In this document: positions 1 to 6,148 of the stretch, one piece after another
How positions within the stretch are numbered: the first letter of the stretch is position 1
Layout of the letters: each line of letters opens with the position of its first letter
From: CAZYWA01 sp964650975 [NCBI: uncultured bacterium]
GTDB taxonomy: Bacteria; JADJOY01
NCBI GenBank assembly: GCA_964650975.1
Contig: CAZYWA010000299.1
Location: 1 to 9,566 of the forward strand
DNA: 9,566 bases
Direction: 5' to 3'
Translations under genes and position numbers: made by a program
The notes under the pieces: model-generated
The model's input: only the letters and a program-made list of their open reading frames with translations
What the model was told of the DNA's origin: nothing
The model's database searches: none

Positions 1-235
1 ACACTTCGTGAAGGACAACGGCGCCGGCTTCGACATGCGCTACGTCGAGAAGCTCTTCCAGGCGTTCGAGCGGTTGCACGATCAGCGTGACTTCGAGGGC
101 ACCGGTATCGGGCTCGCCACCGTGGCGCGGGTGGTGCAACGGCATGGCGGACGGGTGTGGGCCGAGGGCACGGTCGGCGAGGGAGCCACGATCTATTTCA
201 CCCTGGGCGCTCCCGGTTCGAGAGGGGAGTCATGA
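1..235 (+). CDS. Sensor histidine kinase, C-terminal part of ATPase domain (5' end outside window)
   Basis: Partial gene: the reading frame is open to the left edge, so only the last ~77 residues are seen. They form the end of a HATPase_c domain: the G1 box reads KDNGAGFD, the F box LFQAFERLH, and the G2 box GTGIGLA, followed by the usual V..HGG.V.A....GATI.FTL ending. This part binds ATP; the missing upstream part should hold the phospho-accepting His and sensor domains. The FERLH and GTGIGLATV wording is typical of phytochrome-like and PAS-containing kinases. The stop overlaps the start of the next gene as ATGA, so the kinase and the Rcp1-like regulator are translationally coupled and very probably a cognate pair. 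The input signal cannot be inferred from what is visible. Confidence 0.93.
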   Translation, partial: HFVKDNGAGFDMRYVEKLFQAFERLHDQRDFEGTGIGLATVARVVQRHGGRVWAEGTVGEGATIYFTLGAPGSRGES

Positions 236-666
236 GAGACGGATTCATCCTGCTGGTCGAGGACAACCAGGACGACGAGCTGCTGACCATCCGCGCGCTG
301 CAGAAGCAGCGGATCCGGAACCAGGTGCTGGTGGCGCGCGACGGCGCCGAGGCCCTCGAGCTCTTGTTCTGCGAGGGCCGCTACGCCGATCGAGATCCGA
401 AGCTCATGCCCCAGGTGGTACTCCTCGATCTCAAGCTGCCCAAGATCGACGGCCTGACCGTGCTCGAGAAGATCCGCTCGAGCGAACGCACGCGGCGCCT
501 GCCGGTGGTGGTCCTGACCTCGTCGAAGGAGCAGGAGGACGTGGTCCGGAGCTACGACCTGGGAGCCAACAGCTACGTTCGGAAGCCGGTCGACTTCGCC
601 CAGTTCGCCGACGCGGCGCAGCAGCTCGGCCTCTACTGGCTGCTGCTCAACGAACCGCCTCCGTGA
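232..666 (+). CDS. Single-domain response regulator, Rcp1-like
   Basis: A 144-residue receiver-only protein. The acidic pocket is ED at residues 10-11, the phospho-acceptor is D66 (VVLLDLKLP), the switch Thr is T96 (VVVLTSS), and the conserved Lys is K118 (VRKPV). There is no DNA-binding or enzymatic output domain. The pattern LVEDN..D....IRALQK, the long loop before the Asp strand, and the tail [13 protein letters not shown]...[10 protein letters not shown] match the Rcp1/CheY-like regulators that partner bacteriophytochrome-type kinases. The ATG overlaps the stop of the kinase gene (ATGA), which fixes the start; a longer upstream reading frame exists but runs inside the kinase gene. It probably accepts phosphate from that kinase and signals by protein contact or onward transfer. 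The last 20 bp overlap the 3' end of the opposite-strand gene. Confidence 0.95.
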   Translation: MRDGFILLVEDNQDDELLTIRALQKQRIRNQVLVARDGAEALELLFCEGRYADRDPKLMPQVVLLDLKLPKIDGLTVLEKIRSSERTRRLPVVVLTSSKEQEDVVRSYDLGANSYVRKPVDFAQFADAAQQLGLYWLLLNEPPP

Positions 667-1168
667 CTCCGGAGGCGAGCCGCCGCGCTTCCGGCGAATC
701 CGGCGTGGCGTCCGCTCGTGGCTCGGAGCGGATCTCGGTGTGGCGGATCCGTCCACCCGCAAGACCCGCGAAGCCCATCGCGGCGGCATTGGCGACGGCC
801 AGGATCAAGACCGCCAGGATGACCTGGCGCGAGAGCGGCGTTGCGCGCCTGACTTCCAGACCAACAGCGATCACGCCGGCCAGAGCGGCCAACGCCGCGA
901 ACCCGATCGCCACGTCGGCGCGGTGCTCGTGGGTCTCGATGTCGTCCTTCTGCACTCCAGGGATGCGCTGCACGATCTCCGCTGCGCCGTCACCGCTCCA
1001 CGAGGCGAGCCCGGCGCCGGCGAGACCCATCACCAGCAACGCGGCGCCCGCCAGCGTGAGACCGCGGTAAGTCCGGAGCCCGAGGGCCAGCGCCAGGATC
1101 GGGACCGCGAGCAGCGACGCCATGATCGGCACGTGATTCACCAGCAGATGGGCGTGCGCCGCGTTCAC
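647..1168 (-). CDS. Small four-helix membrane protein with conserved His motifs, function unknown
   Basis: A 173-residue integral membrane protein with four predicted helices at about residues 8-31, 37-57, 85-106 and 113-137. An N-terminal motif HAHLLVNHVPI (H5, H7, H12) opens helix 1. The loop between helices 2 and 3 carries an acidic/His stretch (E64; H80, E81, H82), and after helix 4 comes GGRIRHTEIR (H143), then a charged, probably disordered tail. I recall uncharacterised bacterial membrane proteins with this NH.P....GG.IRH.EIR layout, distantly reminiscent of DUF2231; I cannot assign a family firmly. The several membrane-edge His residues could bind metal or heme, which is inference. 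The GTG start at 1168 is chosen because GGAGG lies 7 nt upstream; an ATG at 1240 has no such site and would add a charged non-membrane leader. It converges on the response regulator with a 20-bp overlap. Confidence 0.82.
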   Translation of the reverse strand: MNAAHAHLLVNHVPIMASLLAVPILALALGLRTYRGLTLAGAALLVMGLAGAGLASWSGDGAAEIVQRIPGVQKDDIETHEHRADVAIGFAALAALAGVIAVGLEVRRATPLSRQVILAVLILAVANAAAMGFAGLAGGRIRHTEIRSEPRADATPDSPEARRLASGVTEAVR

Positions 1169-1415
1169 CGCCGTTCCTCCACGTTCCGACCATGCGCGCT
1201 CCGCACGGTTCCGTCGATCCAGCATTGGTTCGATGGACACTGCGGGTGTGAAGCAACCGTTTCGGCGGGCGCCGTCGACCCGTGATTCCGGGCGGGGCGG
1301 GGGCTCGGAAAGCCCCCGGACGACAAAACTCGATGGACGGCTCTTGTCCTCGGGGACGGGTCTGCGGTAGGGAACAGCGCCTCATCGTGCGAATCGACCA
1401 GGGAGAGCATCCGTC
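1169..1415. other. Divergent intergenic region between the membrane protein and the EXPERA operon
   Basis: This 247-bp gap must hold promoters for both the leftward membrane-protein gene and the rightward operon, but I see no convincing -35/-10 pair on either strand. It contains one copy of the GC-rich hairpin repeat (listed separately) and two 9-bp copies of TCGATGGAC, near 1230 and 1333. No coding frame in it looks genuine. Confidence 0.6.
1298..1335 (-). repeat. GC-rich hairpin repeat, copy A (inverted orientation)
   Basis: An 8-bp stem (CGGGGGCT at 1298-1305 against AGCCCCCG at 1311-1318) with a 5-nt loop, next to an A-run (ACAAAAC) on the + strand. Read on the - strand it runs GTTTTGTC, then the hairpin, then GCCCCGCC. 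That order matches the copies at 3248 and 9529, so the three form a repeat family. The T-run lies before rather than after the stem on the matching strand, so it is not a classical terminator in that orientation. Confidence 0.65.
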
Positions 1416-2003
1416 ATGCGAGAAGTGATTCCGCTTCGCGAGCGCCGCATCGACATCGCGATCTTGATCTTCTGCCTCATGAACTTGCCGTTCATCGTGT
1501 ATTTCGTGGATTTCGAGCAGATCGCGATCCCCGACTACCAGGCGTTCCTGGCGAGCCACATCTACCCGGCATGGCCGCCGCCGTGGGCGGTGAACATGGT
1601 CCACTGGTGGGGCAACAAGTTCGACCCGCTGCTGCTCGCGCGGCCGCCGTTCTGGAAGGTCACGATCTGGGTGGACGCGCTCTATTTCGGGCCGTTCTAC
1701 GCGTTCGCGATCTACGCCTACGCGCGCGGCAAGGAGTGGATCCGCGTCCCGAGCATCATCTACGGCAGCTTCTTGACCGTGATCATCCTGTGCATCATGT
1801 CCGAGGAGTACTGGGGCCAGTACCACACCAAGAACGTCTACGTGATGACGCTCGCGAACCTGCCGTGGGCGGTCTTCCCGGTGCTGATCCTGCTCCGCAA
1901 CCTGGCCCCGCATCCGTTCACCCGCGAGGTGCGGAGCGCGCCGCTGCCGCTCACGGCGCCCGCGCCGACACCCGCCGTCGCTCCCTCGTCGCCCGCGCCG
2001 TGA
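1416..2003 (+). CDS. EXPERA-domain membrane protein, TMEM97 (sigma-2 receptor)-like
   Basis: A 195-residue protein with four predicted membrane helices (about residues 11-32, 80-102, 110-128 and 141-160). The order of conserved features matches the EXPERA family (TMEM97, EBP, TM6SF): helix 1 ends LPFIVYFVDFEQ, then a soluble loop, then NKFDPLLLARPPFWK, then a helix with PFYAFAIYAYARGKEWIRVPSIIY, very like the DPLL.....W and KWIR.PAIIY segments of human TMEM97. D32 and D70 line up with the two aspartates (D29 and D56) that I recall as ligand-binding in TMEM97. EXPERA proteins in eukaryotes act in sterol or lipid handling; the bacterial role is unknown. The C-terminal ~25 residues are a Pro/Ala-rich low-complexity tail. 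An AGGGAGAG ribosome-binding sequence precedes the ATG by 8-10 nt. The stop overlaps the next GTG start (GTGA), so it is coupled to the dehydrogenase. Confidence 0.85.
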   Translation: MREVIPLRERRIDIAILIFCLMNLPFIVYFVDFEQIAIPDYQAFLASHIYPAWPPPWAVNMVHWWGNKFDPLLLARPPFWKVTIWVDALYFGPFYAFAIYAYARGKEWIRVPSIIYGSFLTVIILCIMSEEYWGQYHTKNVYVMTLANLPWAVFPVLILLRNLAPHPFTREVRSAPLPLTAPAPTPAVAPSSPAP

Positions 2004-2818
2004 GCGGCGAGAACGCGGATTTCCGGGCGAAATACGGCCCCTGGGCGCTGGTCGCGGGCGCCTCGGAGGGAATCGGCGCCGAGTTCGCGCGCCAGCTCGC
2101 GGCGCGCGGCCTCGACCTGGTGCTGGTGGCGCGGCGACGCGAGCCGCTCGATGCGCTGGCCGGCGAGATCGCGGCGCGGCACGGCGTGCGGGTGCGCGTC
2201 GAGTCGGCCGATCTGGCCGACGTGAACGCGATCGCCGAGGTGGGCCGGATCGGCGCCGAGCTCGAAGTGGGCATGCTGATCTACAACGCGGCGCTGTCCT
2301 TGGTGGGCCGCTACTTCGAGTCGAAGCTCGAGGCACGGCTGCGCGAGCTCGACGTGAACTGCCGCGGGCCACTGGTGCTGATCGACGCGCTGGTGCCGCG
2401 CATGCTCAAGCGGCGGCGAGGCGGCGTGATCCTGATGACCTCGCTCAGCGGTCTGCAGGGCACGCCCTACATCGCCAACTACGCGGCCACCAAGGCATGG
2501 AACGCGGTGCTCGGCGAGAGCTTGTGGGGCGAGCTCGGGCCCCAGGGCGTCGACGTCCTCTCCTGCCTCGCCGGCGCCACCAAGACTCCCGGCTACCTCA
2601 GCAACACCGCCGGACGCAGCACCAAGGCGCCGGTCGGCGAGGCGAGCGAGGTGGTGCGCGTGGCGCTCGCGGCACTCGGCAAACGCCCGAGCGTGATTCC
2701 CGGCGTCGCCAATCGCGCGGCGGCGTTCCTGATGACTCGATTGCTGCCGCGCCCCACCGCCGTCCGGGTGATGGGCAAGGCGACGCTGGAGCTTCTCGGT
2801 CCCCCGGGCGTAGGATGA
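2000..2818 (+). CDS. Short-chain dehydrogenase/reductase, HSD17B12/ketoacyl-reductase-like
   Basis: A 272-residue classical SDR that oxidises or reduces an alcohol/ketone with NAD(P). The Rossmann nucleotide motif is GASEGIG at residues 20-26 and the strand-4 motif is YNAA at 95-98 (usually NNAG). The active-site set is N120, S148, Y161 and K165 (NYAATK). R45-R47 after the second strand suggests a preference for NADPH. The start YGPWALVAGASEGIGAEFA and LDLVLVARR wording resembles the 17-beta-HSD12/very-long-chain 3-ketoacyl reductase branch, so a fatty-acyl or steroid-like substrate is plausible but unproven. The GTG start at 2000 overlaps the upstream stop and has no Shine-Dalgarno of its own, pointing to translation by coupling. 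In-frame sequence further upstream lies inside the EXPERA gene and does not look like an SDR N-terminus. Confidence 0.92.
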   Translation: MSGENADFRAKYGPWALVAGASEGIGAEFARQLAARGLDLVLVARRREPLDALAGEIAARHGVRVRVESADLADVNAIAEVGRIGAELEVGMLIYNAALSLVGRYFESKLEARLRELDVNCRGPLVLIDALVPRMLKRRRGGVILMTSLSGLQGTPYIANYAATKAWNAVLGESLWGELGPQGVDVLSCLAGATKTPGYLSNTAGRSTKAPVGEASEVVRVALAALGKRPSVIPGVANRAAAFLMTRLLPRPTAVRVMGKATLELLGPPGVG

Positions 2819-2833
2819 ACCGGGGAGGTGGAA

Positions 2834-3247
2834 ATGAACGCTCCGCGGACCGAGACGGTGAAGGGTCGAGACCAGCGGCGCGCGCGCCGCTCGCCGGTGC
2901 GTTTCCCCGCCACCTACCGGCTGGTGCGCGAGGACGGTGAAGGAGCCACCCGCAGCATCGACTCGGAGGCGCTGGATCTCTCGCTCCTGGGCGTGATGCT
3001 CCAGACCGACCTGATCGAGGTCGAGGGGTTGTCGCTCCTGCCGGCGATGGATCCCGATCCGCTGACCCGCATCGACATGCACCTCGAGCTGGGCGCCACC
3101 CATCCCACCGTCAGCGCGACCGGGCGCGTGGTCTGGGTGCGGCGCTCGAGCACCGGCACCCGCCGCAAGTACACCGCCGGCGTGGTGTTCTCGTACCTGA
3201 GCGTCGATTCGCAGCAGGTGCTGCGCTCCTATCTCGAGACGCAGTAG
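2834..3247 (+). CDS. PilZ-domain protein (probable c-di-GMP receptor)
   Basis: A 137-residue protein that is essentially one PilZ domain. The two c-di-GMP binding motifs are present: an Arg-rich RRARRSPVRF containing R19xxxR23, and D48xSxxG (DLSLLG, 48-53). Later strands read GRVVWVRR and YTAGVVFSYL, as expected of the PilZ barrel, and a C-terminal helix (VDSQQVLRSYLE) follows. There is no extra output domain, so it probably acts by binding a partner. The ATG at 2834 is preferred over the GTG at 2828 because GGAGG sits 5 nt before the ATG. It starts 15 bp after the dehydrogenase stop, so it belongs to the same operon. Its stop is directly followed by a copy of the GC-rich hairpin repeat. Confidence 0.9.
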   Translation: MNAPRTETVKGRDQRRARRSPVRFPATYRLVREDGEGATRSIDSEALDLSLLGVMLQTDLIEVEGLSLLPAMDPDPLTRIDMHLELGATHPTVSATGRVVWVRRSSTGTRRKYTAGVVFSYLSVDSQQVLRSYLETQ

Positions 3248-3286
3248 TTTCCTCGGGGGGCTTTTCGGGTCCCCGCCCCCGAGGCG
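3248..3286 (+). repeat. GC-rich hairpin repeat, copy B
   Basis: Immediately after the PilZ stop. It reads GTTTCCTC, GGGGGGCTTTTC, then CCCCGCCCCC. A 9-bp stem pairs CCTCGGGGG (3251-3259) with CCCCCGAGG (3276-3284) around a 16-nt loop. The order of elements matches copies A and C, although here the outer arms pair rather than the inner G6/C6 runs. It could hinder read-through at the operon end, but no T-run follows the stem. Confidence 0.65.
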
Positions 3287-3384
3287 GCTCACTGCGTTCG
3301 CCGGGCGCCTCTCGGCGACGGTTCACGCGGAGCGGCGGTCTCGTCGTTCCTCGCGGCGTGCGCGATGCTGCGGCGGGGCATCGC
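3287..3384 (+). other. Rest of the spacer before the phosphatase gene
   Basis: About 100 bp of GC-rich sequence with short self-complementary pieces, for example CGCCG and CGGCG around a GGCGCC. I see no convincing promoter. A GTG at 3358 in frame with the phosphatase is a possible but unsupported alternative start. Confidence 0.4.
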
Positions 3385-3888
3385 ATGTTGCCGATCGTCT
3401 GGTACGACGACGTCGAGGAAATCGAGCCGGGACGGCTCGGGACCTCCGCTTGCCCAGGGACGTACCGCGGCATCGGCTCCGATCTGCAGAGTCTCCGCGA
3501 GGCGAGCGTCGACTCGGTCTTCTGCTTGCTCGAGGACCACGATTTCCGCGCGTGGGGAGTGTCGGGCCTGCTCCAGGCCTACGCCCGCGCCGGACTCGCG
3601 GTGAGCCGCCATCCGATCCGCGACCACGGCGTGCCGAGCCTGAGCGAGATGAGCGCTGCGGTCGACGCGCTCGATCGCGCGCTGCGCGACGGACGCACGG
3701 CGCTGGTCCACTGCGCCGCGGGGATCGGCCGCACCGGAACCCTCGCCGCTTGCTTGCTGGTGCGCCGCGGACGCCCTCCACGGAACGCGATCCGCACCGT
3801 TCGCGAGCATCGGCCCGGATCGCTCGAGAACGACGAGCAGGAGACCTTCGTCCACGACTTCGCCGCGATCGAGGCCGCGGGCCGGTGA
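3385..3888 (+). CDS. Dual-specificity/tyrosine protein phosphatase, CDKN3 (KAP)-like
   Basis: A 167-residue cysteine phosphatase. The P-loop is HCAAGIGRTG with nucleophile C110 and phosphate-binding R116 (CX5R). The general acid is probably D80 in HPIRDHGVPS. Three parts match the layout of the eukaryotic kinase-associated phosphatase CDKN3: the N-terminal LGTSACPGTYRGIG, the HPI.D.G.P loop, and the LVHCxxGIGRTGTLAACLL region. It would remove phosphate from Ser/Thr/Tyr residues or possibly another phospho-substrate; the target is unknown. The ATG at 3385 is preferred, with GGGG about 6 nt upstream as a weak ribosome-binding site; a GTG at 3358 would add 9 residues and has no site. The stop overlaps the next GTG (GTGA), so it is translated together with the CPBP protease. 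Confidence 0.88.
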   Translation: MLPIVWYDDVEEIEPGRLGTSACPGTYRGIGSDLQSLREASVDSVFCLLEDHDFRAWGVSGLLQAYARAGLAVSRHPIRDHGVPSLSEMSAAVDALDRALRDGRTALVHCAAGIGRTGTLAACLLVRRGRPPRNAIRTVREHRPGSLENDEQETFVHDFAAIEAAGR

Positions 3889-4670
3889 GCGAGTCGCCGA
3901 ACGAACAGCCGGGCGAGTGGCCGGGCGACGCTGCTGCGGTCGAGCCCGCGGCCGATCGTCCGCTGTGGGGCCTGGCGCTGCCCATCCAGATCCTGGTGCT
4001 GATGGTGACCGGCCAGGCGGTGGTGGTCGAGCTCCTGGTGTGGAGCGGCGCGATCCCGCCGATCCAGAGCGGAGGCCCGGACCTCGACTCCTCGCCGTCG
4101 AGCTCGTTGCTCGGTATCCCGGTGGCCGCGACTTACGCGGCGCTGCTGCTCCTGGTTCGCGCCGTGGCGCGCCGCCGCTTCCAGGCTCCAGTGCGCGCAC
4201 TGCCCGGCTTCGCGCCAGCCACCTGGCCGGCGCGCTGGCTCGGCCTCGCGACCGGTGTCGGGCTCTACCTGGTCAACCTCGCCTTCAGCGCGGTGGTCGA
4301 CGTGGGTGTCGAAAAGACCGAGATCGGCCAGTCGATCCAGAGCATGACCGACCTGGCGCTCTTGGTGATCCCGGTCTGCGTGCTGGCGCCGGTCTTCGAG
4401 GAAGTGCTGTTCCGCGGGCTTTTCTTTCACCCGCTCGAGAAGCACGGCCGGGCCGTCGCGATCTGGATCACCGCCGTCGCGTTCGGCACCATCCACCTCC
4501 TGCCTTACTGGAAGGCACCGCTCGCGGTGCTGCCGGTCTTCCTGGTGGGGCTCGCGAACGGCTGGCTGCGCGCGCGCAGCGGCTCGATCGAACCGTGCAT
4601 CGCGAGCCACGCCGCGTTCAATCTGCTGGGCCTGGTGTCGTGGGCGATCGAGGTCGGCTCGCGGAGCTGA
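3885..4670 (+). CDS. CPBP-family intramembrane glutamic protease (CAAX protease-like)
   Basis: A 261-residue membrane protein of the CPBP/Rce1-like (ABI) family. All three motifs are present: E172-E173xxxR177 (FEEVLFRG), F200xxxH204 (FGTIH), and H242xxxN246 (HAAFN). After a ~25-residue acidic, Pro-rich N-terminus, hydrophobic segments lie at about residues 30-55, 76-92, 117-138, 157-171, 190-208, 213-228 and 238-257. Bacterial members cleave within membrane-embedded or prenylated-type substrates, or help mature small peptides; no substrate is evident here. The GTG start at 3885 overlaps the phosphatase stop and has no separate Shine-Dalgarno, implying coupling. The 3' end overlaps the opposite-strand aldo/keto reductase by 53 bp, including the N246 codon. 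Confidence 0.9.
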   Translation: MSESPNEQPGEWPGDAAAVEPAADRPLWGLALPIQILVLMVTGQAVVVELLVWSGAIPPIQSGGPDLDSSPSSSLLGIPVAATYAALLLLVRAVARRRFQAPVRALPGFAPATWPARWLGLATGVGLYLVNLAFSAVVDVGVEKTEIGQSIQSMTDLALLVIPVCVLAPVFEEVLFRGLFFHPLEKHGRAVAIWITAVAFGTIHLLPYWKAPLAVLPVFLVGLANGWLRARSGSIEPCIASHAAFNLLGLVSWAIEVGSRS

Positions 4671-5664
4671 CGCGCTCGCTGTCGAGCTGCTCCATGGCCG
4701 CCGCCATGTAGCGATCGCCCGCGGCGGCGTCCTTGGGAACGGCGCGCTCGATGAGCGCCAGGTCGCCGGCGCCGAGCTCGAGCGTCAGCGCACCGAGCGC
4801 CTCGCTCAGCCGGTCGCGGCGGCGCGCCCCGATCAACGGCACGATGTCCGCACCGCGCGACATCACCCAGCCGATCGCCACTTGCGCCACGGTGGCTCCC
4901 TTCGCCGCCGCGACCGCGCGCAGCGCCTCCACCAGCGCCAGGTTGCGGTCCACGTTGTCACCACCGAAACGCGGCATGTGGTTGCGAATGTCGGCGGGGC
5001 TGGCGGCGCGCTGCTTCGACCAGTGGCCGCTGATGAGGCCGCGCGAGAGCACGCCGTACGCGGTGATCGCGACTCCCAGCTCGCGGCACGCCGGCAGGAT
5101 CTCACTCTCGACGCCGCGCGACACCAGCGAGTACTCGATCTGCAGGTCCGCGACGGGATGCACCGCATGCGCGCGGCGCAGCGTCGCCGCGCTCGCCTCC
5201 GAGAGGCCCACGTGGCGCACGCGACCCGCCTTCACCTCGTCGGCGATGGCGCCCACGGTCTCCTCGATGGGCACGGCGGGGTCGACCCGCGCCGGCCGGT
5301 AGATGTCGACGTGATCGGTGCCGAGCCGGCGCAGCGTGTAGGCGAGGAAGTTCTTGACCGCGATCGGCCGTCCGTCGATGCCGTTCCAGCCGCCCACCGC
5401 GTCGCGCAGCGCGCCGAACTTGACGCTCAAGAGCACCCGGTCGCGCTTCCCGCCGCGCAGCGCTTCGCGGATCAGGAGCTCGTTCTGACCCATGCCGTAG
5501 AAGTCGCCGGTGTCGAGCAGCGTGATCCCGGCGTCGAGCGCCGCGTGGATCGTGGCGATGCTCTCGGCCTCGTCCGCGGGGCCGTAGAGATCGGACATCC
5601 CCATGCAGCCGAGACCGAGCTCGGAGACCTGCGGGCCGGCCGAGCCGAGACGTCGCGTGAGCAT
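4618..5664 (-). CDS. Aldo/keto reductase (YakC-like subgroup)
   Basis: A 348-residue TIM-barrel oxidoreductase that should reduce aldehydes or ketones with NADPH. Family features: the N-terminal RRLG..G..VSELGLGCMGMS, LLDTGDFYG with D51 and Y56, LLSVKFG with K82, and the C-terminal cofactor region IVPLIGARRRDRLSEAL. Three of the four catalytic residues are visible, but the usual His in the YYQHRVDP motif is Ala here (IYRPARVDP, A125). The segments YSLVSRGVE.EILPACRELG and AYGVLSRGLISGHW are typical of the YakC-like group. The ATG at 5664 is chosen because AGGAGG lies 5 nt upstream; an in-frame start 14 codons earlier lacks this. The last ~20 residues form a Ser/Pro/Arg-rich tail that overlaps the protease gene. 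Its promoter should lie in the palindrome-rich region beyond 5664. Confidence 0.92.
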   Translation of the reverse strand: MLTRRLGSAGPQVSELGLGCMGMSDLYGPADEAESIATIHAALDAGITLLDTGDFYGMGQNELLIREALRGGKRDRVLLSVKFGALRDAVGGWNGIDGRPIAVKNFLAYTLRRLGTDHVDIYRPARVDPAVPIEETVGAIADEVKAGRVRHVGLSEASAATLRRAHAVHPVADLQIEYSLVSRGVESEILPACRELGVAITAYGVLSRGLISGHWSKQRAASPADIRNHMPRFGGDNVDRNLALVEALRAVAAAKGATVAQVAIGWVMSRGADIVPLIGARRRDRLSEALGALTLELGAGDLALIERAVPKDAAAGDRYMAAAMEQLDSERVSSASRPRSPTTPGPAD

Positions 5665-5806
5665 CAAGTCCTCCTCGCCGCGGGCACCGAGCGGGCGGCT
5701 CGACAACTCTAACCGAGCCCGGACTCGCCCTGCCCTGCCTTACCGCCCGAGAGCGACGGCCGCAGGCCGTTTTCACCTGAAACGCGGAAAAATCAACGGA
5801 ACCCTC

Positions 5807-5821
5807 GCGATTTGAAATCGC
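5807..5821. promoter_or_regulatory. 15-bp palindrome, possible operator
   Basis: GCGATTTGAAATCGC is a perfect palindrome with 7-bp arms around one central base. The word TTTGAAATC recurs at 5857-5865 and TGAAATC at 5882-5888. The position about 145 bp upstream of the aldo/keto reductase start fits a regulator-binding site; the regulator is unknown. Confidence 0.35.
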
Positions 5822-5874
5822 CGTGTGACGTATTCTGATGGCGATTCATATCGAATTTTGAAATCCATCCATTG

Positions 5875-5894
5875 CATCTCGTGAAATCGAGATG
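5875..5894. repeat. Inverted repeat with 7-bp arms
   Basis: CATCTCG and CGAGATG flank the 6-nt loop TGAAAT, a perfect small hairpin in the AT-richer block. No T-run follows on either strand, so it is not an obvious terminator; it could be an operator or an RNA hairpin. Confidence 0.35.
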
Positions 5895-6043
5895 TTTCAC
5901 CTCGATCGGTCCTTTCGGACCCGCACAAGCGTCGCCGCGCAAGCCACGTCGCGGCTTCGGCGGACGTCTCCCTGAATCGTCCGCGTCCGACTCGAACTGG
6001 ATGGTGCGTGCGGTCAGCGGGCGGGAGCTTGAAAAGCGCCCCG

Positions 6044-6098
6044 AAAAAATAGGTGGAGGGAGGAGACGGCGGCGGCGAAGCGACCGTCCCCTCCCTCC
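6044..6098 (-). terminator. Intrinsic terminator of the 79-aa gene
   Basis: On the - strand a 15-bp stem (positions 6098-6084 with 6069-6055, 14-nt loop) is followed after 5 nt by a run of six T (6049-6044). The single imperfect position is a G-U wobble in the minus-strand RNA but would be an A-C mismatch on the + strand, which supports minus-strand use. It begins about 50 nt after the stop of the small gene. Confidence 0.8.
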
Positions 6099-6148
6099 GG
6101 GGGCGAGACGAGTTGAGGGGCGAGAAAGGCGGAGCTAGTCGCGTCCTC

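Larger units (their letters stand above)
5665..6043. other. Noncoding region with AT-richer, palindrome-rich block
   Basis: A stretch of ~380 bp without a credible gene; an 88-codon frame from 5872 starts at TTG and becomes a run of Arg/Gly/Pro typical of GC-rich noncoding DNA. The block 5775-5900 is clearly AT-richer than its surroundings. It contains short inverted repeats at 5756-5770, 5807-5821, 5875-5894 and 5960-5984, and repeated TGAAATC words. It lies upstream of the aldo/keto reductase, so it probably holds that gene's promoter and operators, but no clean -35/-10 pair is visible. Confidence 0.5.

Noticed and set aside
1340-1375. Possible sigma70 promoter TTGTCC ... TAGGGA for the EXPERA operon
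   Set aside because: The -10 match is too weak (2 of 6) to report as a promoter.
990-2372. Long minus-strand open frame (460 codons)
   Set aside because: Arg/Ala/Pro-rich composition, antisense to the EXPERA and SDR genes and overlapping the membrane-protein gene; typical GC-rich shadow frame.
5756-5773. ACGGCC-GCA-GGCCGT followed by TTTT as a + strand terminator
   Set aside because: No + strand gene ends nearby, the stem is only 6 bp and the T-run is short; kept only as part of the palindrome cluster.
5872-6138. 88-codon + strand frame in the spacer
   Set aside because: TTG start, no ribosome-binding site, runs through the hairpins and terminator, Arg/Gly/Pro low complexity.
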